The notes under the pieces: model-generated | Databases searched by the model: none | The model's input: the letters and a program-made list of their open reading frames with translations, nothing else | What the model was told of the DNA's origin: nothing | Part shown: in pieces, positions 7,403-15,542 of the stretch | How positions within the stretch are numbered: the first letter of the stretch is position 1 | Layout of the letters: the number at the start of each line of letters is the position of its first letter | Made by a program: the position numbers and the translations under genes | NCBI RefSeq assembly: GCF_012273515.2 | Contig: NZ_CP050975.2 | Location: 8,990,001 to 9,054,000 of the forward strand | Origin: Streptomyces sp. RPA4-2 | GTDB taxonomy: Bacteria > Actinomycetota > Actinomycetes > Streptomycetales > Streptomycetaceae | DNA length: 64,000 nucleotides | Direction: 5' to 3'

Positions 7403-8807
7403 GAAGGATATCGGTTCGCGGCCCCGGCTAGTGGTGTCCACCGACGGGTCGGGGGTGGTCGGGCACGCCGGAGCACGTCTGCTGGCAGACCTCGCCGAAG
7501 CGACCGGGCTGACGGCCGCGTATACCACCGTGCTCCGGCCGCTTCGGCCGCGCGGCACCGGCCATGACCCAGGCCGGATCGCCACCGATCTCGCAGTGAT
7601 GCTCGCCGACGGCGGCGAAGCGATCGCGGATCTGGCCGTTCTGCGGGACCAGCGCGAGGTGTTCGGCCCGGTGGCCTCCAAGCCGACGGCTTGGAGGCTG
7701 CTGGCCGCCGTCGACGAACGCATACTGGACCGCCTGCGGTCGGCCCGCGCCGCAGCCCGAGAGGTGGCCTGGCTGCAGGCCGCCGAGACCCGCACCGCGA
7801 TACCCGCGGTGAAGACCGGCGGACGCGAACTGCCCGACCTGGTCCTGGACCTCGACGCCACCCTGGTCACCTGCCACTCCGAGAAAGACCGGGCCGCACC
7901 CACCTACAAAGGCGGCTTCGGGTTCCACCCGTTGCTGTGTTTCCTGGCCAACACCGGCGAGGCGATGTCCGGGCTGCTGCGGCCTGGCAACGCCGGAGCC
8001 AACACTGCCGCCGATCACATCACCGTGCTCGACCAGGCCCTCGCGCAGATCCCCGACACCCACCGGCACGGCACCGACATCCTGGTCCGCACCAACAGCG
8101 CGGGCAGCGCGAAGGCGTTCCTCACGCATCTTCGCGCCTTGCGTGACAACGGCCTTCACCTGCGTTTCTCGGTCGGATACGCGGTCACCGCACCGGTCCG
8201 CCGCGCGATCCGCGCCCTGCCCGAACAGGTCTGGCACCCCGCCCTGGACGCCGACGGGACCCTGCGTGAGTCCGCCGAGGTCGCCGAGCTGACGGGCATG
8301 GTCGACCTGAACGGATACCCGGCCGGCACCCGCATCATCGTGCGCCGCGAACGCCCGCACCCCGGCGCCCAGCTCTCCTTGTTCGACAGTGACGAGGGCC
8401 TGCGGCACCAGGTCTTCCTCACCGACACCCCGTACTCCGGCGGCGGCTCGGCCCAGTTCCTGGAGGTCCGCCACCGTGGACACGCCACCGTCGAGGACCA
8501 CATCCGTTGCGGCAAGACCACCGGCTTCGGACGCTTCCCATCCCGCCTGTTCTCCGTCAACGCCGCCTGGCTCGAGCTCAGCCTCGCGGCCATCGACCTT
8601 CTGGCCTGGACCCGCGTCCTGCTGCTGGACGGCGAGCCGGCTACCGCCGAACCCAAGAAACTCCGCTACCGGATCCTGCACGTCGCTGCCCGTCTCACCC
8701 GCGGCGGCCGTCGCCTCCACCTGCGGATCGCAGCAACCTGGCCCTGGCGACACCAACTCGCCGCCGCCTTCCACCGCCTGGCCGCCCTACCCCGCCCCGC
8801 CAACTGA
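7401..8807 (+). CDS. IS1380-family transposase
   Basis: The 468-residue protein has the IS1380 pattern: RPRLVVSTDGSGVVGHAGARLLADLAEATGL at the N-terminus, ELPDLVLDLDATLVTCHSEK (first catalytic Asp), then KGGFGFHPLLCFLANTGE, RTNSAGSAKAFL, and EDHIRCGKTTGFGRFPS near the catalytic Glu. The GTG start at 7401 follows AGGAAGG. The gene is intact and fills the element between its terminal repeats, so it may be functional. Confidence 0.93.
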   Translation: MKDIGSRPRLVVSTDGSGVVGHAGARLLADLAEATGLTAAYTTVLRPLRPRGTGHDPGRIATDLAVMLADGGEAIADLAVLRDQREVFGPVASKPTAWRLLAAVDERILDRLRSARAAAREVAWLQAAETRTAIPAVKTGGRELPDLVLDLDATLVTCHSEKDRAAPTYKGGFGFHPLLCFLANTGEAMSGLLRPGNAGANTAADHITVLDQALAQIPDTHRHGTDILVRTNSAGSAKAFLTHLRALRDNGLHLRFSVGYAVTAPVRRAIRALPEQVWHPALDADGTLRESAEVAELTGMVDLNGYPAGTRIIVRRERPHPGAQLSLFDSDEGLRHQVFLTDTPYSGGGSAQFLEVRHRGHATVEDHIRCGKTTGFGRFPSRLFSVNAAWLELSLAAIDLLAWTRVLLLDGEPATAEPKKLRYRILHVAARLTRGGRRLHLRIAATWPWRHQLAAAFHRLAALPRPAN

Positions 8808-9074
8808 CCAGCCGCCCCGCCCACCTACGACACGAAAGACCTTGGAGAACCCGACCAACGCGCCGGGACCCCACCATGCCCACCGCCCCAAACCGCCTCG
8901 ATCGACCCCCCAGCGTCACCTCAAGTGAAACAGCGAGGTTAACGCAAGTGCAGTACCCGAAAGTGCAGGTCGCGGGTACCCAGCCGCACCTATTACACGG
9001 CCGACCCCGGCTGACACTCACCGATCACCAGGGCCCAGCGACCTTCGTTCGCCGGGCCCTGCAAAGCCGGGTCA

Positions 9075-9554
9075 TCAGCCGTGTGATGCATCCACGGCGG
9101 GGAGCCGTTCGGTGCCGCCGCCGAAGGGGAGGAAGACGGTGCGGCTGGCGAGGAACCAGGCGCCGTCGACCTTGCGGAAGATGTCCTCGTAGTGGCCGAC
9201 GTTCGCCGGGAGCCGGGGCTCGATCATCCCGCCTGCGTAGCCGTCGACCCGGTACGTCGTCAGATACGAGACGGCCCGCGCTGTCGTCTCAGACTCCACC
9301 GTGACCAAGAGGTTCGTCATTAGACGACGCGACAGCCTGTCCACAGGGCGGGAGGCGAAGTAGGCGCGCAGGGCCTCACGCCCCTCAATGCGCCGGTCCC
9401 CGAAAGGCCAGTGCCAGACACCATCGGGCGTGAACAGCTCGGCCACCGAACTCGGGTCGCCGAGGTCAAGGCGGTGGATAAAGTCCACGATGATGCGCTC
9501 ACAGGCGCGTTCCGCGAGCATCCGCTCGACCGGGGGAGTGATCTCGTCGTCCAT
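9075..9554 (-). CDS. SnoaL-like / nuclear transport factor 2 family protein
   Basis: The 159-residue product starts at ATG 9554 behind a GGGGG site. It has the SnoaL_4 layout: a helical start (RACERIIVDFIHRLDLGD), AELFTPDGVWHWPFGDRRIEGREALRAYF, and a closing GHYEDIFRKVDGAWFLASRTV. Proteins of this fold act as dehydratases, isomerases or small hydroxylase subunits. Upstream in-frame sequence to 9908 is arginine-rich and not part of the protein. It stands alone, 136 bp from the IS1380 element. No catalytic residue is certain. Confidence 0.85.
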   Translation of the reverse strand: MDDEITPPVERMLAERACERIIVDFIHRLDLGDPSSVAELFTPDGVWHWPFGDRRIEGREALRAYFASRPVDRLSRRLMTNLLVTVESETTARAVSYLTTYRVDGYAGGMIEPRLPANVGHYEDIFRKVDGAWFLASRTVFLPFGGGTERLPAVDASHG

Positions 9555-10001
9555 GCCCCCTTCTATCAGTCCTAACAGGTTCCGGAGCAACGGCTTTTCC
9601 CCATCAGCACCGGCAGGGCACGCTCTTCGATCCCCACTCAGTTGCCCAGCGGACGAACTGAGGCGAAGAGCAGCCCTGGGGAATTTTTCACGCATCCGCA
9701 TCACCGTCCTGCTGCTCCGCCGCCGCGCCAGCCGCGGTCGCGGTGACGGCCGCCGGGGACCTGGCGCTGTACGCCGACCGGCACCGCATCGAGCTGGCCC
9801 CACGGCCCCGTCGCTCCTGCTCTCCGACTGCCGGGGCGCGGGCGGCTGGTGGACCAGGGGCCCGTTCCCGGAGATGGAGGCGTGTGGCTGCTGGACGGAC
9901 CGGCGCACGCTGCGCCTCCCGCTCCTGCCCGTCCGCGCCGCCTGGCCGGACGAACCCCCGTTCTGAAACAGCTGCGCCCGGCCGCAAGGGCCGGGGCGCA
10001 G
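9555..10001. other. No recognisable gene
   Basis: Several frames stay open across this stretch, but none shows family motifs or a credible ribosome site. Fragments such as AAGDLALYADRHRIELAPRP followed by a frame change suggest a decayed gene on the plus strand. I cannot name it. Confidence 0.4.
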
Positions 10002-11282
10002 CTAAGCGGAGGAACTATCCGTAGTCGGGGACGGAGTCGCTTCCGTCGTAGGCGCTGGGACAAGCCCGGTAGAGATGCGTGCCTTTCGCCATGGCAGGAG
10101 CAGCGCGCTTGCCATGCACAGCAGGCCGGCGATGAGCAGAGCGCCACGCACCCCCACTGCGGCGGCGATCAGGCCACCGGCGAACATGAAGACGGCCTGG
10201 CATGTCTTGGAGCCGACGGACCAGGAGGTGCCGACGCGGGACATGAACGCGTCCGGGGTGGCAGCCATGCGGTACGTGGTGAACGACGGGCCGAAGACCC
10301 CGGCTGAGAAGAGCAGTCCGAAGTCGGCGGCCACGATGACGAACACGCCGAGGGCACCGGAGGGCGCCAGTGGCAGAAGGATCGTCCAGAGCGTGCGTGC
10401 AACACCGGACAGCAGCAGAACGCGACGCTGTCCGAATCGCCGGGTGAGCAGCGGGGTCAGGCGCGAGCCCAGTACGCCGCCCAGGCACGGCAGTCCCAAG
10501 GCGAGTCCGTACTGCCACGGCGCCAGGCCGAGATCATCCAGCATCAAGACTGCCATCAGCGGTGACGTCATCATGATGGATCCGCCAAAAAGAAGCGCAT
10601 TGAAGAACAGCGGCCGCAGTCCCGGGTGCCGCAGGAGGTACTGCCAACCGGCAGCAATGTCACGACCCAGGTGAGAGGTGGCGGAGCGTTTCGGCGGCGT
10701 GGGTTCAGGCTCCCGGATGCGACGGATCCCAAGGGCCGACCCGAGGAAGGACAGCGCGTCGACCACCAGCGTCGCGGCCGCGCCCAGCACCCCGATCAGC
10801 AGCCCGCCGACGGGCGGGCCGGCGCTGACGGTGATCCAGTTGGTCGTCTCGAACAGGCTGTTGGCACGAAGGCGGTGCTCAGACAGGACAAGTGCCTTCA
10901 GGTTCGCCCCACTCGCCGCGTCGAACGCGACAGACGCCGCCGTCTGCAGAACGCCGACCGCACACAGTTGAGTGAAGGTGAGTCCGTCGAAAGCCATGGC
11001 GACGGGAACGCTTGCCAGTCCCGCGCAACGGACCAGATCGGCGGTGATCATGACCGGCCGCTTGTACTGGTGCTCGATACGCACCCCGAGCGGTAGAGCG
11101 ATCACCCCGCTGGCCACCGCGGACAACGCAGCGAGCACAGAGACCTGAAAGGCCGAGGAATCCAGTACCAGGAGGGCAATCAGCGGCAAGGCCCCCATGC
11201 CGACGGCGCTACCCGCCGCGCTGACCGCGTAAGCGACCCACAACCGCCGGAAGTCCTGCCCGAGCGCACTTTGCCGTACCAA
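10002..11282 (-). CDS. MFS transporter, EntS/DHA3-like exporter
   Basis: The 426-residue protein has about 11-12 membrane helices in the MFS_3 (enterobactin-exporter-like) arrangement: FRRLWVAYAVSAAGSAVGMGALPLIALLV in helix 1, the short basic loop GVRIEHQYKRPVMI between helices 2 and 3, and a long central loop (IREPEPTPPKRS). The start is TTG 11282, with GGAGG five bases upstream. The likely role is proton-driven efflux of a small hydrophobic compound or siderophore. No drug-resistance operon or regulator is next to it. The C-terminal tail is Pro/Thr-rich. Confidence 0.88.
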   Translation of the reverse strand: MVRQSALGQDFRRLWVAYAVSAAGSAVGMGALPLIALLVLDSSAFQVSVLAALSAVASGVIALPLGVRIEHQYKRPVMITADLVRCAGLASVPVAMAFDGLTFTQLCAVGVLQTAASVAFDAASGANLKALVLSEHRLRANSLFETTNWITVSAGPPVGGLLIGVLGAAATLVVDALSFLGSALGIRRIREPEPTPPKRSATSHLGRDIAAGWQYLLRHPGLRPLFFNALLFGGSIMMTSPLMAVLMLDDLGLAPWQYGLALGLPCLGGVLGSRLTPLLTRRFGQRRVLLLSGVARTLWTILLPLAPSGALGVFVIVAADFGLLFSAGVFGPSFTTYRMAATPDAFMSRVGTSWSVGSKTCQAVFMFAGGLIAAAVGVRGALLIAGLLCMASALLLPWRKARISTGLVPAPTTEATPSPTTDSSSA

Positions 11283-11515
11283 CCGAACCTCCGAGGCGTG
11301 AAAGCGGCCAGCGTAGTCACTCGGCCACGGGCCACCCCATGATCAAGCCATTATCAGGCGCACCTCAGAGCTGAGATCAAGAAAAGTACTCGATCGTCCC
11401 GATTGGCAATGGTTAGGGACAGAAGCTGTCGGCCTGGTGGGCTTCTCTGTCGGTTCTGCACAGGAATACGGCACCTGCGAGACAAGTGCACTCCACCAAT
11501 AGGAGGGGGAGTGAC

Positions 11516-12182
11516 ATGACGGACACGACGACAGCGACGGCAGACGCACAGCCGGCAGAGAGCAGCCCGCCAGTGTACCGGCGCTGCGAAGTGCCCGACC
11601 ATCTTCAGCACCTGCGTACAACCACAGAGCTGAAAGCCCAGCGCCTCAAGCCCGCCGACGGACAGCAGCCGGTCGCACTGCTGCGGGTCTACCGGCGCGG
11701 CACGGATGGGGCGAGTTCCCCCTCTACGGCCCGGCCGCCGCGGCTCCGATGCGGGCACTGTCGGCGCAGCAGCAGGCTGCGATGACGGCGCGGCGTACCT
11801 GTCCGAAATGCGGGCAGGTACGCCGGCACGTTGTGTACGGGCAGTGCATCGCGTGCAGGGCGCAAGAGCACGAGGAACGCCTGGCGTTGCTAGCCCGCAT
11901 CTGCTGGACGTGTCGTCGCGTCTCGGAAGCTGCGATCCCGAGGGACCAGGAGCCACGCTGGTGCCCGCCTGCAGCGTTGGAGGCGCAGCTCAGCAAGCGC
12001 GCCGCGAGCAGGTCGCCGGCCTTGAGGAGTGGGCCTGCACCGGTCTCGCCGATCCGGACACCGTCGTCCTCGACACCGTTATTCGGGCAGAAACGTTTCT
12101 GATCAGCGACTCCCTCTCAAGGGAAGGGCAGAGCCGATTCACTCCACTGAGGGACGCGGACGGCCGGTCGTCATCAGCCTGA
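11516..12182 (+). pseudogene. Frameshifted zinc-binding / 3'-5' exonuclease-like gene
   Basis: Three frames must be joined. The first starts at ATG 11516 behind GAGGGGGAG (MTDTTTATADAQ to ELKAQRLKPADGQQPVALLRVYRRG). The second, from about 11740, gives PMRALSAQQQAAMTARRTCPKCGQVRRHVVYGQCIACRA and ICWTCRRVSEAA, three CxxC knuckles. The third, from about 12000, gives GLEEWACTGLADPDTVVLDT, which resembles the start of a DEDD exonuclease domain. Streptomyces has similar proteins with a zinc-binding N-terminus (RRQRL type) and an exonuclease C-terminus. Two frameshifts and a lost C-terminus mean it is inactive. Confidence 0.55.
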
Positions 12183-12312
12183 GCACGATAGGTGTCGCAT
12201 TTGCAGGTCAACTGTCTTCATCCTCGTCCGGCTTCCTTGCGCAGATGTTCTCGGTCCGTTCTGCGGGTCGCGGGAAGCGGCGTTGTCGGTGGGCTCTGCC
12301 AGGGTGTGCGTC

Positions 12313-12816
12313 GTGGATGAACTGGTGGAGCGTGTCGACGATCAAGATCGTGTGCTGGGGGTGGTGGTCAGCCGCCGGCAGGCCACCCGGGAGGGTTGGC
12401 TGCACCGGGTCGCCGTGACGGTGTGTCGTGATGAGCGTGGGCGGATCCTCGTCCACCGGCGGTCGGAGCAGCTCTCGCGCTTCCCCGGGCTCTACGAGGT
12501 CATGGTCGGTGGCGCCGTGGATGTCGGTGAGTCCTATGAACAGGCCGCCGCGAGGGAACTGGCCGAAGAGCTGGGCATTCGTGTGCTGCCGCGCTTGCTG
12601 TTCACGTTCCTCAACCGCAGCGGCGTGAGCCCTCACTGGCTCGGCGTGCACGAAGCCGTTGTGCCGGACACGGTGGCCGCCGATCCTGATGAGGTCGCCT
12701 GGCATGGCTGGCTGACCGAGCCGGAGCTGCGTTCGGCCCTGCTGGAGTGGCGCTTCACCCCCGACAGCCACGAAGCCTTCAGCCGGCATCTCGCGTTCCG
12801 GACCGCGCGGTCCTGA
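12313..12816 (+). CDS. NUDIX hydrolase
   Basis: The Nudix box is complete: GGAVDVGESYEQAAARELAEELGI fits Gx5Ex7REUxEExGU. The start of the domain (VDELVERVDDQDRVLGVV, then WLHRVAVTVC) resembles the isopentenyl-diphosphate-isomerase-like Nudix group. Substrates cannot be read from sequence. I chose GTG 12313 because homologous proteins begin there (MDELVERVD) and AGG lies eight bases upstream; TTG 12283 and GTG 12304 are in-frame alternatives. It is followed after 79 bp by a nucleotidyltransferase-like gene on the same strand. Confidence 0.88.
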   Translation: MDELVERVDDQDRVLGVVVSRRQATREGWLHRVAVTVCRDERGRILVHRRSEQLSRFPGLYEVMVGGAVDVGESYEQAAARELAEELGIRVLPRLLFTFLNRSGVSPHWLGVHEAVVPDTVAADPDEVAWHGWLTEPELRSALLEWRFTPDSHEAFSRHLAFRTARS

Positions 12817-12895
12817 CATTGCCTGCCCCGCGGGCTGGGGCGCCTGCTCGAGGCCAACGCGTTGTGCGAGTGGCTGTTCGTGATAGGGAATACGG

Positions 12896-13492
12896 ATGCT
12901 TGGTCGACTCCCGCTCGTTGAGCAACTCGATGGCTTGCGGTCCGTGCTCTCCCAGAACGAGGTCCTGACCGACGTGATGACCAGGGCAGCGACGATGGAG
13001 CTGCCCGGCTGGTATGTAACGGCGGGCTGCCTGTTCCAGACGGTGTGGAACGTGGTCACCGGCAGGCCCCCGACCAGCGGTATCAAGGACTACGACATCT
13101 TCTACTTCGACGGCACCGACCTGTCCTGGGAGGCGGAGGATGCCGCGATCAAGGCAGGGCAGGAGGTGTTCGCCGGGCTGCCGGCCGAGGTGGAGATCCG
13201 CAACGAGGCCCGTGTGCATCTCTGGTACGAGCAGAAATTCGGGGTGCCCTGCCCGCCTCACGAGTCCACCGAGGCGGCGATCGACTCGTTCGCCGCGACG
13301 ACGTGCTGTCTGGGGGTGCGGCTGGAAGCCGACGGTGGGTGGCGTGTCTATGCGCCCCATGGGCTTTCCGACGTGTTCAACCTCGTGGTCCGGCCGAACC
13401 CAGTCCTTGCCCCGCGGGAGGTCTATGAGACCAAGGCGGCGCGCTGGAGGGACGAGTGGCCGGAGCTCACCGTGCTGCCGTGGCCGGGCTGA
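12896..13492 (+). CDS. Nucleotidyltransferase family protein (NTP_transf_6 / DUF925-like)
   Basis: The 198-residue protein contains WYVTAGCLFQTVWNVVTG and GIKDYDIFYFDGTDLSWEAED, the YDIFYFD aspartates being the metal ligands expected in this nucleotidyltransferase-fold family. Later it has FGVPCPPHESTEAAIDSF and the closing VFNLVVRPNPVLAPREVYETKAARW. The biochemical role of this family is unclear. ATG 12896 gives the usual length. It may share a transcript with the NUDIX gene just upstream. Confidence 0.85.
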   Translation: MLGRLPLVEQLDGLRSVLSQNEVLTDVMTRAATMELPGWYVTAGCLFQTVWNVVTGRPPTSGIKDYDIFYFDGTDLSWEAEDAAIKAGQEVFAGLPAEVEIRNEARVHLWYEQKFGVPCPPHESTEAAIDSFAATTCCLGVRLEADGGWRVYAPHGLSDVFNLVVRPNPVLAPREVYETKAARWRDEWPELTVLPWPG

Positions 13493-13660
13493 CACTCGGA
13501 TGCGGGTGATCATGCGGCGAGTTCCTCTCCGGCGGCCCAGATTGCAAAACGTGAGGTACGCGCCAAGAACGATGCGAATCTGACGACAGCCGTCGTGCTC
13601 AGTGGGTTCGGAAACCTTCTGGTCACGGATCAGGATTAGCGACAACTACCTCGCTCCGTC

Positions 13661-14098
13661 TCACGTCGGCATGACGGTGACGGTGTTCTGCCGGCCCAAC
13701 TCGGCTCGCAGCCGCCCGTTGTCGAGGGTGAGGACCTGGACGTGCTGGGCGAGCGTGTCGACGGACCGGCGAAGATCAGTGATCTCTTCGTGGCGGGCGC
13801 GACGTGCTTCGCGTAGTTCGCCCTGGAGCTCGCGGATGCGCTCGCGCAGAGTCGCGGGAACATCGGGACCGCTGGTGCGTTCGTCGACGCGCTGTCGGAA
13901 GGTCTCCAGCGCCTCGGTGGCCCGGTAGGCGCTCGCCCCAGAGATGCCCGCTTCGCGGGCGAGGGCGGCGACCGTGAGGCTGCCGTCGCCGTGGTGTGGC
14001 TCGCCGGCCAAGAGCGCTCGCCGCGGGCCTGCGTCTGCGGAGGTCCTTGCCTGGCTCGACGCGGTGGAGGCGGCGTGCGAAACCCGCTGCGGCAACAC
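13661..14098 (-). CDS. HTH and coiled-coil protein, possibly a recombinase accessory protein
   Basis: From GTG 14098 (GGGGG-type site upstream) the 145-residue product has a short helix-turn-helix (SLTVAALAREAGISGASAYRATEALETF, about residues 40-67). A long charged coiled coil follows (LRERIRELQGELREARRARHEEITDLRRS...). This layout resembles DUF6262-like proteins that accompany tyrosine recombinases in mobile elements, but no recombinase gene is adjacent. The N-terminal 35 residues are poorly supported. It may be the leftover of a degraded element, since the next 1.4 kb holds only fragments. Confidence 0.5.
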   Translation of the reverse strand: MLPQRVSHAASTASSQARTSADAGPRRALLAGEPHHGDGSLTVAALAREAGISGASAYRATEALETFRQRVDERTSGPDVPATLRERIRELQGELREARRARHEEITDLRRSVDTLAQHVQVLTLDNGRLRAELGRQNTVTVMPT

Positions 14099-14291
14099 GC
14101 GCCCCCCGCCAAAGCCGCGTAAGCCATGGCTGATGGATGCAGTGCCGCTGGAGCGACCGACCAGTACAAGCGCCGATGCGAACGCGTAACCGCATCGTAA
14201 TCCGCCACGACGCTGGCCGGTTGGAGTGCTGCGACGCCCTGCGTCGAAACTGTAGCAACGCCGACCGTTGTCGCTGGCGTGGCCAGCACGA

Positions 14292-14543
14292 AGCGGCGCC
14301 CACGCAGTTGTACTTGGCGATTTGGCCGCGGTGGAGGCTGCTGCTGGACAGCCTGAGGAGGCCTGCAGGTATGCCGTGCGGGCGCTCGATCAGCTTGAAC
14401 GGACCTGGTATGCGATGGGAATGGACCGGGTGCGGGAAGTGCGGCGTGTGTTGGCGCCGCACCAGAACGAGCGGCGCGTGCGAGTCCTACTAGACGACCG
14501 ACTGTATGGATGGTCGACGACTGTCAGCGCGCTGACTCGTTGA
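14292..14543 (+). pseudogene. C-terminal fragment of a TPR-type regulatory protein
   Basis: The frame reads LGDLAAVEAAAGQPEEACRYAVRALDQLERTWYAMGMDRVREVRRVLAPHQNERRVRVL. This is the last tetratricopeptide unit and tail found in Streptomyces XRE-type regulators with C-terminal TPRs. No N-terminal helix-turn-helix is present upstream, where unrelated sequence begins at about 14290. It is a fragment, not an expressed gene. Confidence 0.5.
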
Positions 14544-14552
14544 AGTTAAGGA

Positions 14553-14800
14553 TCAGTCCTGATAGCTCAAGGAGGGTTTCGACCCTGAAAGTTGGGAGCT
14601 TTTCAGCCTCCGGGTTCGCCACGGAATAGTTGCCCACGGGCCGCGGTGCACCAAAGCGGTGTGCATGCCTGCTGCCACTGCCGGTCGCAGATCGTTGTCT
14701 ACTCGATCACCGACGTAGAGGATTTCGTCGTTACGGAAGGGGACAGACTCGGCAACGCGCTGGAAGAACTCGGGAGCCGGCTTGCTGGCGCCCCACGGCA
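14553..14800 (-). pseudogene. C-terminal fragment of a HAD-family hydrolase
   Basis: Minus-strand residues KPAPEFFQRVAESVPFRNDEILYVGDRVDNDLRPAVAAGMHTALVHRGPW carry HAD motif III (the KPAPEFF lysine) and motif IV (VGDRVDND). The nucleophile motif DxD that should open the protein is missing, because the sequence changes at about 14800 to an unrelated transposase fragment on the other strand. The protein cannot be active. Confidence 0.65.
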
Positions 14801-14911
14801 AGGAGGTGGACCTGCCCGCCGAGCTGGACCGGCGCGAGAAGCGCCTGGCCAGGCTGCAGGCCGCCCGCGCGCAGATAGAGACCGAGGCCGCCGCCTGTCT
14901 CCCAAGGCGCT
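14797..14911 (+). pseudogene. Fragment resembling an IS1182-type transposase
   Basis: A short plus-strand frame reads KEVDLPAELDRREKRLARLQAARAQIETEAAA. This is like the basic helical linker (LPEELARREDRLAxIxxAKAxLE) found in the middle of IS1182-family transposases. It is bounded by a HAD fragment on one side and a TPR-like fragment on the other. Too short to be certain. Confidence 0.4.
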
Positions 14912-14937
14912 GGAGCTCTCCACCGCCTCGGTAGCCG

Positions 14938-15140
14938 GCCGGCGGTATCGCTCGGCAACGCCGCATGAGCGGGCCCTCCTGGGCGTCGTTCACGCGCGGT
15001 GTCTCGCTGCGACCGGGCAGGATCAGGCAGCCGCGACGACGCTACTGCGCGCCGAGGACGACCTGCGCAGTGCGCACGACGGCATTGGACACAGCCAAGC
15101 CACCCAGCTCATCAACGAACTCCTCAACAACCCCTCTCCA
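14938..15140 (+). pseudogene. Second TPR-like regulator fragment
   Basis: The frame reads RRYRSATPHERALLGVVHARCLAATGQDQAAATTLLRAEDDLRSA, a helix-turn-helix repeat pattern like the TPR arrays of Streptomyces regulators. It has no start codon of its own. Another 300 bp follow to 15480 without recognisable coding content (a Thr/Pro-rich open frame). Confidence 0.35.
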
Positions 15141-15542
15141 ACCGAGCGCGGCCAGACGGAGGTCGGTGACGGTCACCGTCAACGACCCCTGGTCACGTCG
15201 CACCGCCACCCAGTACAAGTCCTACGCGGACACCGCCGTGCCACACCGCCATGAAGTCAACGGCGGCCAGACGGAGTTGCCGGCCTGCGCCGACACCTCG
15301 GCGACTACGCCCGGCTGCGGGCAGATGGGCGGCGGACCACCAGTGGCACGGTCTGCAAGATCCGAACCGGTCTCTCCTGGCGCGATCCACCAAAACGACA
15401 CAGTCGTGGCATACGGATCACAGGCTTGGAACTGTCCCTGTCGGCGGCACCCGGTGAAAGCCGCGATGCCGGCCCCTCACATGATCTCCCGGGGGATAAA
15501 GTCGGCGCTGGCGTACCGGTGGTCGGCTGAGGGGATTTGGCG

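Larger units (their letters stand above)
7280..8938 (+). mobile_element. IS1380-family insertion sequence
   Basis: Imperfect terminal repeats match in 16 of 20 positions: CCTCGCCGTTTCGGTTGGGG at the left and CCTCGCTGTTTCACTTGAGG (reverse complement) at the right. TTA occurs next to both ends, but I cannot define a clear duplication. The element is 1659 bp with one transposase gene and a strong leader hairpin. It lies 157 bp beyond the broken SnoaL-like gene and appears complete. Confidence 0.75.

Noticed and set aside
8507..9304. A 265-residue plus-strand frame across the IS1380 right end
   Set aside because: Arg/Pro-rich shadow of the transposase that runs through the terminal repeat and over the SnoaL-like gene on the opposite strand.
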